The notes: generated from the letters alone by a model not told the origin. A DNA stretch of 64,000 nucleotides from Celerinatantimonas diazotrophica (GCF_004339545.1 NZ_SMGD01000001.1:62001-126000); one strand, 5' to 3'. Numbered from the stretch's first letter, positions 19,385 through 28,061 are shown. Translations and numbers: made by a program.

Positions 19385-20317
19385 TTAATTCAGATTCTTA
19401 TGAATAGATGCCTGATAAATTGAATCAACAGCAACTTTCAAGGCTAAATCAAATTCAGTATCGCTTTGAGAGGCATTAAGGTCTTGCAACAATGCACGAC
19501 TGAATGACGCAATAATGCCAGGACATTGGCTTAACTTTTCATTGGCCTCATCACGTGCATACCCACCAGAGAGCGCAACAACTCGAACCACATGAGGATC
19601 ATCTAATAACTCATCATATAGATGAGGCTCGACCGGGATCGAAATTTTAATCATAATTCTCAAATCGTCATCGGCTTGTGCTAAATGTCGTTTAAACTCA
19701 CTGAGGAGGTAATGCTCTGATTTTGCTCGATCAGGAGAATTAATATTACACTCTGGCTCAAGAATCGGGACTAACCCATGTTTGGCAATTTGCAGACCAA
19801 TATCAAACTGCTGATCAACAATCGCCCGAATCCCCGCTTCATCAAATTGATGGATCACTGAGCGCATTTTGGTGCCAAATACGCCATGGGAAACGGCTCG
19901 TTCAAGCGTGTCATCCAAACCTGAGATAGGTTTCATTAACTGCACACCACTCTCTTGTGGGGCGAGCCCTTTATCACATTTTAAAAAAGGGACGATATGT
20001 TTGCGCTGCCATAAATATTCAGCGCTCCCCAGCCCATCAATCGAACGGTCCATCGTGTCTTCAAACAAAATCGACCCCATAATCCTCTGGGAATTAAATT
20101 CATCTGAAGTGATCACACGAGTTCGCATCTGATGGACCAGATCAAACATCTTCTGGTCATCCTTTTCGCCATCAGCAGTATAGGCGGACTCATCAATACC
20201 ATATCCTCGCAACGCTTTTGGGGTCGATCCTCCTGATTGATCTAAAGCTGCGATAAATCCTTCTCCATTTCGGGCTTGCTCAAGCATTTGCTGATCTATT
20301 GGATGGCTAAAATTCAT
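19385..20317 (-). CDS. Class I fructose-bisphosphate aldolase
   Basis: 310 residues resembling the bacterial class I fructose-1,6-bisphosphate aldolase family (Staphylococcus Fda type): FIAALDQSGGSTPKALRGYG near the N terminus, KCDKGLAPQ, RAIVDQQFDIGLQIAKHGLV, PILEPECNI, and a Schiff-base-type lysine in MIKISIPVEPH. It cleaves FBP to DHAP and glyceraldehyde 3-phosphate without metal. The frame is open a further 36 codons, but ATG 20317 has a very strong GGAGG site, so the short form is correct. Confidence 0.88.
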   Translation of the reverse strand: MNFSHPIDQQMLEQARNGEGFIAALDQSGGSTPKALRGYGIDESAYTADGEKDDQKMFDLVHQMRTRVITSDEFNSQRIMGSILFEDTMDRSIDGLGSAEYLWQRKHIVPFLKCDKGLAPQESGVQLMKPISGLDDTLERAVSHGVFGTKMRSVIHQFDEAGIRAIVDQQFDIGLQIAKHGLVPILEPECNINSPDRAKSEHYLLSEFKRHLAQADDDLRIMIKISIPVEPHLYDELLDDPHVVRVVALSGGYARDEANEKLSQCPGIIASFSRALLQDLNASQSDTEFDLALKVAVDSIYQASIHKNLN

Positions 20318-20442
20318 AATTTGCCTCCTCCGAATGTTACAGAATGATTTTAAACTACTATACCATAGCGCAAATATTGCCCCAAACCGAGCAAATATCA
20401 CGTAAATAAATTCAAAATTTGTCAATTTTTTCGTTCAACCGC

Positions 20443-20474
20443 TTGACCTTGAAGTTAACTCCAACATGTAAACT
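20443..20474 (+). promoter_or_regulatory. MerR-family promoter with a long spacer
   Basis: A -35 TTGACC (20443-20448) and a -10 TAAACT (20469-20474) are separated by 20 bp. The spacer holds the near-palindrome TTGAAGTTAACTCCAA (20449-20464, one mismatch). A dyad filling an overlong spacer is the architecture of MerR/CueR/ZntR-activated promoters, where the metal-bound activator untwists the DNA. It faces the efflux permease. No merR gene is in the window. Confidence 0.75.
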
Positions 20475-20507
20475 ATTCGTATCAGTTAAATGAGAAGGAG
20501 TATCCGC

Positions 20508-21647
20508 ATGAACACAGTTATTGCCATAGGCCAGGCATTCATCGATCTGTGGCTCGATGCAGCGGTTTGGCTCATCTTAGGCTTTATTGTGGCAGGTCTA
20601 CTACAAAGCTTTATCCAAAGTGATAACTTAGGCCGACATTTACAAGGCCGAGGACTATGGCCCGCAGTGAAAGCCGCATTATTGGGCACCCCTTTACCTT
20701 TATGCTCTTGTGGTGTCATTCCTGCGGCAATGGGCCTTCGCCGAGCAGGTGCTTCAAAAAGTGCAACAACAGCATTTTTAATAGCCACTCCAGAAACAGG
20801 CGTTGATTCGATTGCTATTTCATATGCCTTACTCGGTCCCTTTATGGCAATTATCCGCCCCATTGCCGCGATTTTTTCAGCGATTGTAAGCGCAACTTTG
20901 GTGTTATTTATGGCAGAAAAGACACCTGAGCACGATGCTGCAACCAACGTCCATCATGATGAGGCAAAACATAAACAGACTTGTCATTGCAACCACGGGC
21001 AAGATCACCATGCGCATGCGGTGCCTTCTAAAGCACAATCTTGGTCAGCACGGCTTTGGCAGGGGCAACGCTACGCCTTCACTGAATTGTTAGAAGATTT
21101 ATCCATCTGGTTAATTGTTGGGTTGGTGATCTCTGCGATAGTCGTAGCCACAGTGCCGTCAGATACACTCGCACAAATCAGTCAAGGCCCATGGGCAATG
21201 ATTGTTATGGCACTCATTGGAGTTCCGATGTATATCTGTGCCTCAGCATCAACCCCGCTTGCAGCAGGTCTGATGTTAGCAGGCGTTTCACCGGGGGCAA
21301 TCTTGGTCTTTTTACTCGCGGGTCCGGCCACCAATATCGCCACATTAGGGATTGTCAACAAAGAGCTGGGAGCACGTTCTTTAATTGGTTATTTAGCGGG
21401 CGTTATCATCGTTGCGATTGGCTTTGGTTATCTAACCAATGCACTGGTTGATGTCTGGCAGATCAATATTCAAAGTGAGCTAGCCAGCAGCAATCAACTA
21501 CTACCATGGCCGATATCAGCTATAGCGGGGATTGCACTAGCGGTGTTAATAGTGATCGATCTGTACCATAAAATCAGTAGTTACTATCAGCATCGTCAAA
21601 GCGGCAAAAAATCCAGCTGTTGTCATGACTCTTGCTGCAATCATTAA
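20508..21647 (+). CDS. Metal efflux permease (SO_0444/DUF318 family)
   Basis: About 379 residues with roughly eight membrane helices in two homologous halves. Conserved motifs include TPLPLCSCGVIPAAMGLRRA with its CSCG, and MYICASASTPLAAGLMLAG. A cytosolic linker (about 150-185) and the C terminus (SSCCHDSCCNH) are rich in His and Cys, suggesting metal binding. This matches the SO_0444-type Cu/Zn efflux group related to ArsP permeases. An upstream in-frame ATG at 20490 is rejected because AAGGAG at 20495-20500 serves ATG 20508. The MerR-type promoter fits metal induction. Confidence 0.85.
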   Translation: MNTVIAIGQAFIDLWLDAAVWLILGFIVAGLLQSFIQSDNLGRHLQGRGLWPAVKAALLGTPLPLCSCGVIPAAMGLRRAGASKSATTAFLIATPETGVDSIAISYALLGPFMAIIRPIAAIFSAIVSATLVLFMAEKTPEHDAATNVHHDEAKHKQTCHCNHGQDHHAHAVPSKAQSWSARLWQGQRYAFTELLEDLSIWLIVGLVISAIVVATVPSDTLAQISQGPWAMIVMALIGVPMYICASASTPLAAGLMLAGVSPGAILVFLLAGPATNIATLGIVNKELGARSLIGYLAGVIIVAIGFGYLTNALVDVWQINIQSELASSNQLLPWPISAIAGIALAVLIVIDLYHKISSYYQHRQSGKKSSCCHDSCCNH

Positions 21648-21654
21648 TAACTGG

Positions 21655-21685
21655 AAGCCTTGATTGTGATATCAAGGCTTTTTAG
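21655..21685 (+). terminator. Rho-independent terminator after the permease
   Basis: AAGCCTTGAT (21655-21664) and ATCAAGGCTT (21671-21680) form a 10-bp stem with a 6-base loop, followed by TTTAG. Confidence 0.85.
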
Positions 21686-21985
21686 TTGAAAAAGTAACAG
21701 CCAACTTAACTCAGAACCTCTCTGAGAGTTATCACTGTATCTGCCGAACAGTGAATCACCATTTCAGATCATTCCCGGTACTATCAAAACTGCGTTGTTG
21801 AGCTTTATGGAGCTTCACACCAAAGAATATACAGTCCCTATTGAAGATTCTACCGGAGGACTCATCTGGTCTATATTTAAAATTAAATGCAACCTATTAT
21901 AATTTAGGATAAAGCTCCTCCTCGCGTAACCGCTCCCAATTTCCTTTCATTTATAGCAGATGAGCATTACAAATAACGCAGCCCT

Positions 21986-22057
21986 CTATCCATTTTTGAG
22001 TCGATATGGATTGCCCAAGTCCCCTTTGCCATAAATAGTACATTGATGCATTGTCAT
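21986..22057 (-). pseudogene. Possible relic of the 5' end of nifH
   Basis: On the minus strand a good ribosome site (AAAGGAG) precedes an ATG that opens MTMHQCTIYGKGDLGNP, then stops after 24 codons. NifH (nitrogenase iron protein) characteristically begins MTMRQCAIYGKGGIGKST; 11 of 17 positions agree, but the P-loop Lys/Ser are lost here. No further nifH sequence follows that I can recognise. A TGT-N10-ACA site lies about 100 bp upstream. I infer a decayed, truncated nifH; chance similarity is not excluded. Confidence 0.5.
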
Positions 22058-22157
22058 GTTGCTTCTCCTTTACTCAATCAGTGCAGAGATACCTGTATAC
22101 GGTTTGTACCCAAAAACATTAATAAACACATCTTATTGGTTTATATTTTTTATTTCT

Positions 22158-22173
22158 TGTAGAAACAAACACA
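22158..22173. promoter_or_regulatory. TGT-N10-ACA motif (NifA-type upstream activator site)
   Basis: TGT (22158-22160), ten bases, ACA (22171-22173): the consensus of a NifA binding site, about 100 bp upstream of the putative nifH relic start. No intact -24/-12 promoter remains between them. A 6-base match can occur by chance. Confidence 0.35.
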
Positions 22174-22304
22174 CGCGGACTAAGCCCCATAAAATCAGTT
22201 CGATGTCGTAGCCCCGCCCCCCTACAGAACAAATTGAGGTAAAAATATAGCGAATTCAGCAGATGCCATTACAATGAGACATGTTTGAATAAAAAATAGA
22301 AAAA

Positions 22305-23189
22305 ATGCAGACCCAAATTATCCCTTTGCGCAGCCACACCTATACCGATGCCCAGTTATTGGCCAATCAAGTAGGTGAAGAGGTCACTATTGCTGGCGTA
22401 TTAAGACTTGTTCACTCTCAAAATAACCCTGTCGTCGTATTACTGCATGGTTCTGGTGGATATCGAGAGTTTATCGACCACTGGGTGCTCCTGTTAAATC
22501 AACATCACTTCTCGACACTAGTCATTGACAGCTTTACTGGTCGAGGTTTAACTGATGTCGGCGCGAATCAACAGTCGTTAGGACGACTCGCCAGTATTGC
22601 TGACGCTTATGCAGCACTTGCTTATTTAAAAATGCATCCACAAGTAGACTCTCAACATATTTTCTTACAGGGATTTTCTCGTGGAGGACAGGGTGCGCTC
22701 TATGCAGCAATGCAACGTTTTGCAAAACGCTGGGGATACCACAATGATGGCTTTAAAGCTGTCGCATCTTTTTATCCAAATTGTTGTTTTGAATATTTAA
22801 GCGATACAGAAGTCATTAATAGTCCGATTCGAATATTTCATGGCATGGCTGATGACTACAATCCAATTGATGCCAGCATCAAATATGTTGAACGTGCCAA
22901 AGCCAATGGGGCTGATATTGAATTATTTCAATACCCTGATAGTCATCATGGCTTTGATGGGAAATCACTGCCGACCTTGTCTCTTTTGCCAAATGCACAA
23001 AGCACTCGCAATTGCCGAATCATCGAAACTCAGCCAGGTGTTTTAATCAACAAAGCAACAGGCCAACCTTTTACCTATCAAGACCCCCAGATCGAAACGG
23101 GCGTGCATGTCGGCTATAATGCCAAAGCGGCGACTAAAGCTCAGCAACAATTGTTAGACTTTTTCAAACAAATCAGAGATAAAAGCTAA
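22305..23189 (+). CDS. Dienelactone-hydrolase-like alpha/beta hydrolase
   Basis: 294 residues, no signal peptide. The fold is read from VVLLHGSGGYREF (oxyanion region), the nucleophile elbow GFSRGGQG (Ser about residue 128), the acid in HGMADDYNPID and the catalytic His in DSHHGFDG. This matches the dienelactone hydrolase family. The substrate is unknown; an ester or lactone is expected. The gene stands alone with a weak ribosome site and 650 bp of gene-free DNA upstream. Confidence 0.8.
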   Translation: MQTQIIPLRSHTYTDAQLLANQVGEEVTIAGVLRLVHSQNNPVVVLLHGSGGYREFIDHWVLLLNQHHFSTLVIDSFTGRGLTDVGANQQSLGRLASIADAYAALAYLKMHPQVDSQHIFLQGFSRGGQGALYAAMQRFAKRWGYHNDGFKAVASFYPNCCFEYLSDTEVINSPIRIFHGMADDYNPIDASIKYVERAKANGADIELFQYPDSHHGFDGKSLPTLSLLPNAQSTRNCRIIETQPGVLINKATGQPFTYQDPQIETGVHVGYNAKAATKAQQQLLDFFKQIRDKS

Positions 23190-23949
23190 CGGTTTTGAAT
23201 CGCTAACAATTCGTTGACCAGATGAAACCCGAATAGATCCTGCGTAAAAAGTCTATTTTTAAAATAGCCTACTACTCAGGGTCCTTTTTGCTTATAGCCA
23301 GTGCGACTATGCGTTGTAAGGAGCACAGGATAAAATAATAGTTATTCAAAACCAGTACCTTGTCTCCAGCCGAAGTAATACGAACCAGAGGAACAATACG
23401 ACGACTCAACGATTCAAGGCACTACACTCGGGTTTTAATCTTAGAGGGCATTTGGAACAAAGGTGAACTGAGCTGAAACGGCTTGAGCATCTAAATTAGC
23501 GACCGCGATCATTGACTAGATCGATATTCAGTATCTACGTTACCTGAACACTCTACTTTCCCTTGTATGGGTAGTACACAAGCAACCCACTCATGAATAA
23601 AAAAGTAAGCGGCGAAGAAGCAGGCTTCGATGGCTAATCGAGGTTTAGATAAATACCCGCTTACTTCGCATGCGCAGCATATTTAATACTATAGAATTAA
23701 TCAACTAAATTTTGACCGTTGCGGTATCCATATCTCTTTATAGTCACTCCTCGCCACAGTTATCCGTTAATCAACGAGCCACAACACGCTTAAACTAAGC
23801 GTCTCATGAATGAAAAAAACGATAACCCTACAAAGTTTAAGTCAAAAGCCATTCCCTCAACACCATTCACAGAGGTGCTGAGGTTCAGTTACACACACTT
23901 AAGTATCGACACGAAAAGCGCTCTACAACTGGATGGAACGTTATATTAA
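23190..23949. other. 760-bp gene-free region with one structured segment
   Basis: No coding sequence is supported. Positions 23603-23666 can fold: AAGTAAGCGG (23603-23612) pairs with CCGCTTACTT (23657-23666), enclosing a CGAAG/CTTCG hairpin and a TCGAT/ATCGA hairpin that overlap. It could be an RNA element, a terminator remnant or a small repeat. Confidence 0.4.
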
Positions 23950-24651
23950 TTAGTCTCCAATGTCTTTCGCAATATGCACTACTTGACCGACCACTTCAAA
24001 CTGATGCTGCTCTTGTTTTGGAATATCTAGAGGTGGATAAATCTTGTTATCACTAATTAAACGCCAATCCCCCATAAGGGTCTGATAACGTTTGATAAAT
24101 AACTCTTCACCATGACGAAACACATAGAGATTACCATCTATCGGCCGTGTTCTTGCTATATTCACCACGAGCGTATCATTGTTATTAATCGTCGGCTCCA
24201 TACTGTCGCCTTTAGCCCAGACAATCACCAAGTCTTTTTCTGAGAAACCGCGCCATGTCAACCAGTTACGACGAAAAGCAAGACAACGACACGAGGCACT
24301 CGGTGCATGATTAACGGTATCATTCTCAACCGCCTCTTCAAATCGATAACGCGGAATTAGAGTAAATTCATCATTCAACGAAGTTCGATATTCACCTGGC
24401 CGCTCTTCGATAAAAGAATCATTATAAATACCAATAAGCCATTCAACAGAAACATCAGCAGCTTTAGCAATATCTATTACTTTGTCTAGAGGCGGATATG
24501 TTTTACCCGCCAAATATTTTCTTAGCCCCGACTCAGAATGTCCGCATTTTTGTGCGAACTTGCGAACAGACGTGTTTCCAATGGCTTCTTTTAAACGCTC
24601 AGGAAAACGCGTGATTTGGCTTCCGTTAGAAAAGCGATCCGCTTTTGTCAT
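23950..24651 (-). CDS. Phage repressor, XRE helix-turn-helix plus S24 peptidase
   Basis: About 233 residues: N-terminal XRE-type helix-turn-helix (about 18-75: FPERLKEAIGN, VRKFAQKCGHSESGLRKYL) and a C-terminal LexA/CI-like S24 domain with the catalytic Ser in KGDSMEPTI and Lys in ELFIKRY. It is thus an autocleavable, SOS-sensitive type of repressor. It is divergent from a Ner-like gene across a 165-bp operator region, as in transposable (Mu-like) phages. The frame extends to a TTG at 24663, but ATG 24651 is better placed. Confidence 0.9.
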   Translation of the reverse strand: MTKADRFSNGSQITRFPERLKEAIGNTSVRKFAQKCGHSESGLRKYLAGKTYPPLDKVIDIAKAADVSVEWLIGIYNDSFIEERPGEYRTSLNDEFTLIPRYRFEEAVENDTVNHAPSASCRCLAFRRNWLTWRGFSEKDLVIVWAKGDSMEPTINNNDTLVVNIARTRPIDGNLYVFRHGEELFIKRYQTLMGDWRLISDNKIYPPLDIPKQEQHQFEVVGQVVHIAKDIGD

Positions 24652-24703
24652 CTCATACACCAATAAAATTAAATAATTTATTGAAATTTATAAAAATTTA
24701 AAT

Positions 24704-24766
24704 AAATCACATACAGACGCAAAAAATCACAAAAAAGTTGACATGCGCTTTATTGTGATCTAATTT
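24704..24766 (+). promoter_or_regulatory. Early phage promoter with repeated operator half-sites
   Basis: TTGACA (24738-24743), 17 bp, TAATTT (24761-24766) is a strong sigma-70 promoter for ner. AAATCACA occurs at 24704 and again exactly 20 bp later at 24724, and the inverted TTGTGATC sits at 24753-24760 inside the promoter. I infer a repressor/Ner operator set. Confidence 0.65.
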
Positions 24767-24828
24767 GTGTTACATAGAAGCGCAAGCTATCAAAGTTGCG
24801 CATATGAGTAACACATGAGGGTATCACG

Positions 24829-25059
24829 ATGAAGGAATCAGATCGAGATTGGCATATAGCGGATATTAAATGTGCCTTAGAAAAGAAAGGTACCAACTTT
24901 GAGCAACTTGCCCGTGAAAATGGCATTGCCGGTTCAACACTTAGAAATGCACTACGTTTTAAATATCCAAAATCAGAACGAATTATCGCCTCAGCCATTG
25001 GGGTTAAACCCGAACAAATATGGCCTTCAAGATATAATGATTCCAACAAATACGCCTGA
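24829..25059 (+). CDS. ner: Ner-like phage transcriptional regulator
   Basis: 76 residues: DRDWHIADIKCALEKKGTNF at the N terminus, a helix-turn-helix (ARENGIAGSTLRNAL), and the C-terminal signature GVKPEQIWPSRY. This is the Ner/Nlp/SfsB family; in Mu, Ner represses early and repressor promoters at the lytic switch. It is divergent from the CI-like repressor and first in a short early operon. Bacterial Nlp is related, but the phage context favours Ner. Confidence 0.9.
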   Translation: MKESDRDWHIADIKCALEKKGTNFEQLARENGIAGSTLRNALRFKYPKSERIIASAIGVKPEQIWPSRYNDSNKYA

Positions 25060-25066
25060 GGTGACT

Positions 25067-25375
25067 ATGTGGATAGCAGCTAAAGAAGTTTATGGGGTGG
25101 CAGATCTCATGAATCCCCTAAGTTATGTCAAAAATTGCCTAGATTCGTTAGTAACCCATGTTCGCAACCACTACCGAAAGCATTTAAAACCACTCCGGTA
25201 TGACGCCCGTATTCTTTCACCTCTCCCCCAGAGGGCTGCGTTTAAACGCACAAAACAAATGAGAGCAAGTCAGCCATGCTTCACCATTGTCTCCACATAC
25301 CACGAGGTCAATTACCGTAGAAGTATGCGGGACAGCATGCCAACAATATTCAATAGGGAGGTAGAAAATGCCTGA
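25067..25375 (+). CDS. Mu-like early-region protein (possible transposase N-terminal remnant)
   Basis: 102 residues from ATG 25067, whose GAGGTG ribosome site overlaps the ner stop. It opens MWIAAKEVYGVADLM, reminiscent of the MuA N-terminal DNA-binding segment (W-x-x-x-KE...), but the rest (basic, QRAAFKRTKQMRASQP) does not continue as MuA. It is probably a decayed or recombined early gene. The frame is open upstream through ner, but that part is a shadow. Its stop overlaps the next start by 8 bp. Confidence 0.5.
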   Translation: MWIAAKEVYGVADLMNPLSYVKNCLDSLVTHVRNHYRKHLKPLRYDARILSPLPQRAAFKRTKQMRASQPCFTIVSTYHEVNYRRSMRDSMPTIFNREVENA

Positions 25376-25715
25376 TTACGAACAAACTTTACAAGAAGCG
25401 GCACTTAACTTCATGTGCCGACATCAGGCAGAATACCAGCACGAAGATCTTCTGCTCTTTCAGAGCACGATCATGTTTTTGCGCAACACGATCAGTGCCG
25501 AACAACAACTAGCCACTCGCATTGTTGCACGAGCTTATCGCGAATTTAGCAGTTGTAGTAAAAAGCCTGGCTATTGGTTGGATAGAGCCAACTCCACCGC
25601 TAACGTAGCTATTATTGTGGACCCCGATGGAGTTAGCCATGCTATTGGATTGCCTTTGATTGTGCGTCAGTTCATTGAGTCTCCCCCGAAACCACGCCTT
25701 CTTGTTGTGAAATAA
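25368..25715 (+). CDS. Hypothetical phage early protein
   Basis: 115 residues following a strong GGGAGG site; overlaps the preceding gene by 8 bp. Mostly helical N-terminal half (EQTLQEAALNFMCRHQAEYQ), then a beta-like segment (VAIIVDPDGVSHAIGLPLIV). I do not recognise the family. Position in the ner operon suggests an early gene of the Mu-like remnant. Confidence 0.6.
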   Translation: MPDYEQTLQEAALNFMCRHQAEYQHEDLLLFQSTIMFLRNTISAEQQLATRIVARAYREFSSCSKKPGYWLDRANSTANVAIIVDPDGVSHAIGLPLIVRQFIESPPKPRLLVVK

Positions 25716-25723
25716 AGGGCAAC

Positions 25724-25825
25724 ATGACCACTTGAGCACCGCCGGATATCCTAACTTACATCGCTCAGCGAATGTTAGAAAAAGATATTACTCGACTCAC
25801 GACCGCTCTATTTACGGTGGATTGA
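25724..25825 (+). pseudogene. Small phage gene broken by an early TGA
   Basis: After AAAGGG, ATG 25724 opens MTT, a TGA at 25733-25735, then the frame continues APPDILTYIAQRMLEKDITR... to a TGA at 25823. The coherent helical continuation suggests one nonsense mutation in a small early gene. Confidence 0.4.
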
Positions 25826-25885
25826 ATAGCTCTAGCGTTCCTATTGATTCAAGATATGGTGAATATGAAATGCGATTTAATAAAT

Positions 25886-25921
25886 AAAAAAACCCGGTAA
25901 TAATAGGTTAAACCGGGTTTT
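25886..25921. terminator. Terminator closing the Mu-like early remnant
   Basis: AAACCCGGT (25890-25898) pairs with ACCGGGTTT (25912-25920), with A-run before and T-run after, so it can work in both directions. Confidence 0.8.
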
Positions 25922-26337
25922 GTCGAAAGCAGGACAAACAAAAATATATGTAACAAGCAATATTGATAATATTATCTATAACGATATCAAACTATGATGT
26001 ATCTCAATTTTATTTCTAATATTTTTATGGTACACACAATAATTTTTATAGGAGTTGAGAAGATTATTATACAGATCCCCTTTCGACCGATAATAGTGCT
26101 CCAGAAAGCCTCTATCATAAAATTGTCGTCATACATTGCATTGTAACAGAATGCTAGTTATCGCATATCACACGACTCATTAGATGACGGCTAACGCCCC
26201 GTGTAAAATTGAACAGCGCACCGGTACAGTGAGCAGCTAGGAAAGCTATCCACTATCAGAAGGGCCCCTCATTCTTGCTCGTACAGAGGTCGTTCGCCCA
26301 AAACGTCAAAAGAGCAAAGACAGTAACAGTTATTCTA
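25922..26337. other. Intergenic region, nothing recognisable
   Basis: About 415 bp downstream of the phage terminator. No open frame, RNA or repeat could be supported. Confidence 0.4.
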
Positions 26338-26653
26338 TTAATAATTTTCAATAACAGCCATATTGATGTAAGAAACACCTGCACTAATCGACTGAATATT
26401 AAATTCATAATAGTCAGTCCCCTCCGGAAAGGCAGTGATGGATGTTGAATCGCCTACTGTAATATTTTGATAGGTTTTTTCACCATTAATACTAAACATT
26501 AGCGATATATCAATAGAGCCAGAACCATTCAAGGAAACATTTAATTGGTCACCGACCGCATAACCATACAATTCTCCCCCACCGTTACCTTGATGCGCTT
26601 TAATGCCTGCTCCAGCTAATACTCGTTGTGAATTTCGATGCTCTTCACATTAA
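26338..26653 (-). pseudogene. 5'-truncated small beta-rich protein
   Basis: A minus-strand frame open from about 26653 to the stop at 26338 without an ATG start; the downstream TTG near 26571 is only 2 bases from GGGGGAG. It reads ...VLAGAGIKAHQGNGGGELYGYAVGDQL... and ends AGVSYINMAVIENY, a compact beta-sandwich-like pattern (NGEKTYQNITVGDSTSIT). Most likely the 3' piece of a lost gene. Family unknown. Confidence 0.4.
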
Positions 26654-26986
26654 TAATAAAAATGTTAATTAACGGTGCACTGTAGACTCAATGGCATAAA
26701 AGACAAACTGGCTCACAGCGATTCAAAGCAGTGAGTAAAACGAGCACATATATGGCTATCAGCTCTTTATCTTCACAGCGAGTTCGTCAGCGAAAACAAT
26801 CCTCATGAATTATTATAATGCTAGCCAGACATCACCAGAGGTATGTCTCAATGAGTTTGAATAAGCAATATTAAAACTATGAAAATACCACAAGAGATAG
26901 TACCAATAGGCAAAATAAGACAACTCTTTATTTGCCATAAAATCGCCTGGTAATCAAAATGTTGAGCAATTTAATCGGTCAATAAC

Positions 26987-27013
26987 AAAAGGGCTGCGTT
27001 GCGCAGCCCTTTT
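26987..27013. terminator. Phage-derived terminator hairpin
   Basis: AAAAGGGCTGCG and CGCAGCCCTTTT form a strong stem with a short loop, with T-runs in both directions. A diverged copy occurs at 37647-37678, followed by the same spacer sequence. Confidence 0.8.
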
Positions 27014-27040
27014 GTAGATCTTACAGCGTAGAACGCAAGT

Positions 27041-27180
27041 TCCATTTCCTTTGCTTCAAGGTTTATAGGGATAACCAACTTGTCGTATTTCGTCTATCAA
27101 CTCACCCCTCCCTAACGCTATCGACATACTTTAAATATGGAATAAATCTCTCAACGTGCAACTTCACAAATATGATCCCG
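27041..27180 (+). repeat. Duplicated phage spacer, copy 1
   Basis: This stretch (for example ATAACCAACTTGTCGTATTT, then TCGTCTATCAACT, CCCTCCCTAAC, CAACTT...AATATGAT) aligns with 37720-37850, the leader upstream of the decayed tail-sheath gene. Both copies follow a GGGCTGC...GCAGCCC terminator. So a second, now coding-less copy of the prophage tail region once lay here. Confidence 0.75.
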
Positions 27181-27213
27181 TTCAAAATTTTAGCGAATGT
27201 CCCTTCATCAACG

Positions 27214-27480
27214 ATAGGCTGTTGATCTTTTGAAGTTGAGTTTTATTCAAATTAAACATTTTGAACGCGACGCAGACGCAGTCTTTGCTTCCTAATGAGT
27301 TAAGCAAACAGGGACAACAGCGTTCAGGATGCGTTTAAATGAACCCAAAAGGCTGTAGCTGAGAAGGACTAATCCAACGTCAAACATTATTTGAGGCCAC
27401 TCACTACACGGCAAAACGTTTGCCCTGCCTAAATCCCACTCAAACTGCTTAAAAAACAATCAAAAGGAGCAACAGCGCCT
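27214..27480 (-). mobile_element. MITE copy A (diverged, about 267 bp)
   Basis: Aligns over its whole length with the reverse complement of the element at 62152-62419: ends GGCTGTTGATCTTTT and CAAAAGGAGCAACAGC, interior TTCAAATTAAAC, TTTTGAACGCG, GAGTTAAGCAA, TTCAGGATGCGTTTAAATGA, CTACACGGCA, AACGTTTGCC and CTGCCTAAATCCC. No transposase is encoded. Ends are more degenerate than in the 62-kb copy, so it is the older insertion. Confidence 0.85.
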
Positions 27481-27661
27481 ACTTTTTCTACCATACTCTA
27501 CTTTATAAAAAAGACGATGCAGCTAATATGATGTAACATGAAGGCTTAACCCTATCAGAGCAAAAAACAAAATAAGAACTAAAATGAAAGTAAAAATGGA
27601 ATCGTAAAAGATGAGTCCAAGGATAGAGCGTTCATTCTTATAAGCCACCATGGATTAGTAA

Positions 27662-27886
27662 ATGTCTAACCCGCTAAAATCAGCCACCGCAACAGGATTA
27701 ATCGTCATTGTGATCATTGCAACAGCGTTCTATTTCAAACACCCATTTGCAGTCACTGAAATGATCCAAGAGTTAGAGCAAACCATTGCTAATTATGTTA
27801 ACCACATATTAGCAATCATTGTAAGCCATATTCAATTTAGCATTGTAAGCCATATCAATTTCGCATTCCTTCATGAAGCCAGTTAG
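27662..27886 (+). CDS. Possible small single-helix membrane protein
   Basis: 74 residues with one hydrophobic helix near the N terminus (ATGLIVIVIIATAFYF) and a C-terminal tandem repeat (IVSHIQFSIVSHINFAF) that reflects a repeated ATTGTAAGCCATAT segment at about 27817-27861. The ribosome site is weak. No family recognised; it may be non-functional. Confidence 0.35.
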   Translation: MSNPLKSATATGLIVIVIIATAFYFKHPFAVTEMIQELEQTIANYVNHILAIIVSHIQFSIVSHINFAFLHEAS

Positions 27887-28061
27887 ATTGGGATAGCCAA
27901 ATATGACACTCCAAGAAGATAAGGTTTACCATACATCAATGCAGTGCCGATTTGGCCAGTCGCCCTCAGATGCTTGCTATCTATCAGCTACTGGTATTTC
28001 AAACATGCAACCATCCGCTCAGCATTCTTGCTTGTTAGCTTAAACATAAGAGAGCCCATAA

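Noticed and set aside
20318-20425. 36-residue N-terminal extension of the aldolase
   Set aside because: Sequence lacks aldolase similarity, and a very strong ribosome site precedes ATG 20317.
22200-22222. G/C-rich GTAG...CTAC hairpin as a terminator
   Set aside because: Only a 4-bp stem and no U-tract; looks accidental.
23603-23666. Integron attC site
   Set aside because: No integrase of the IntI type and no recognisable core-site pairs; kept only as a structured segment.
24899-25066. Upstream extension of the Mu-like 102-residue gene
   Set aside because: This part lies in another frame of ner, and the GAGGTG ribosome site serves ATG 25067.
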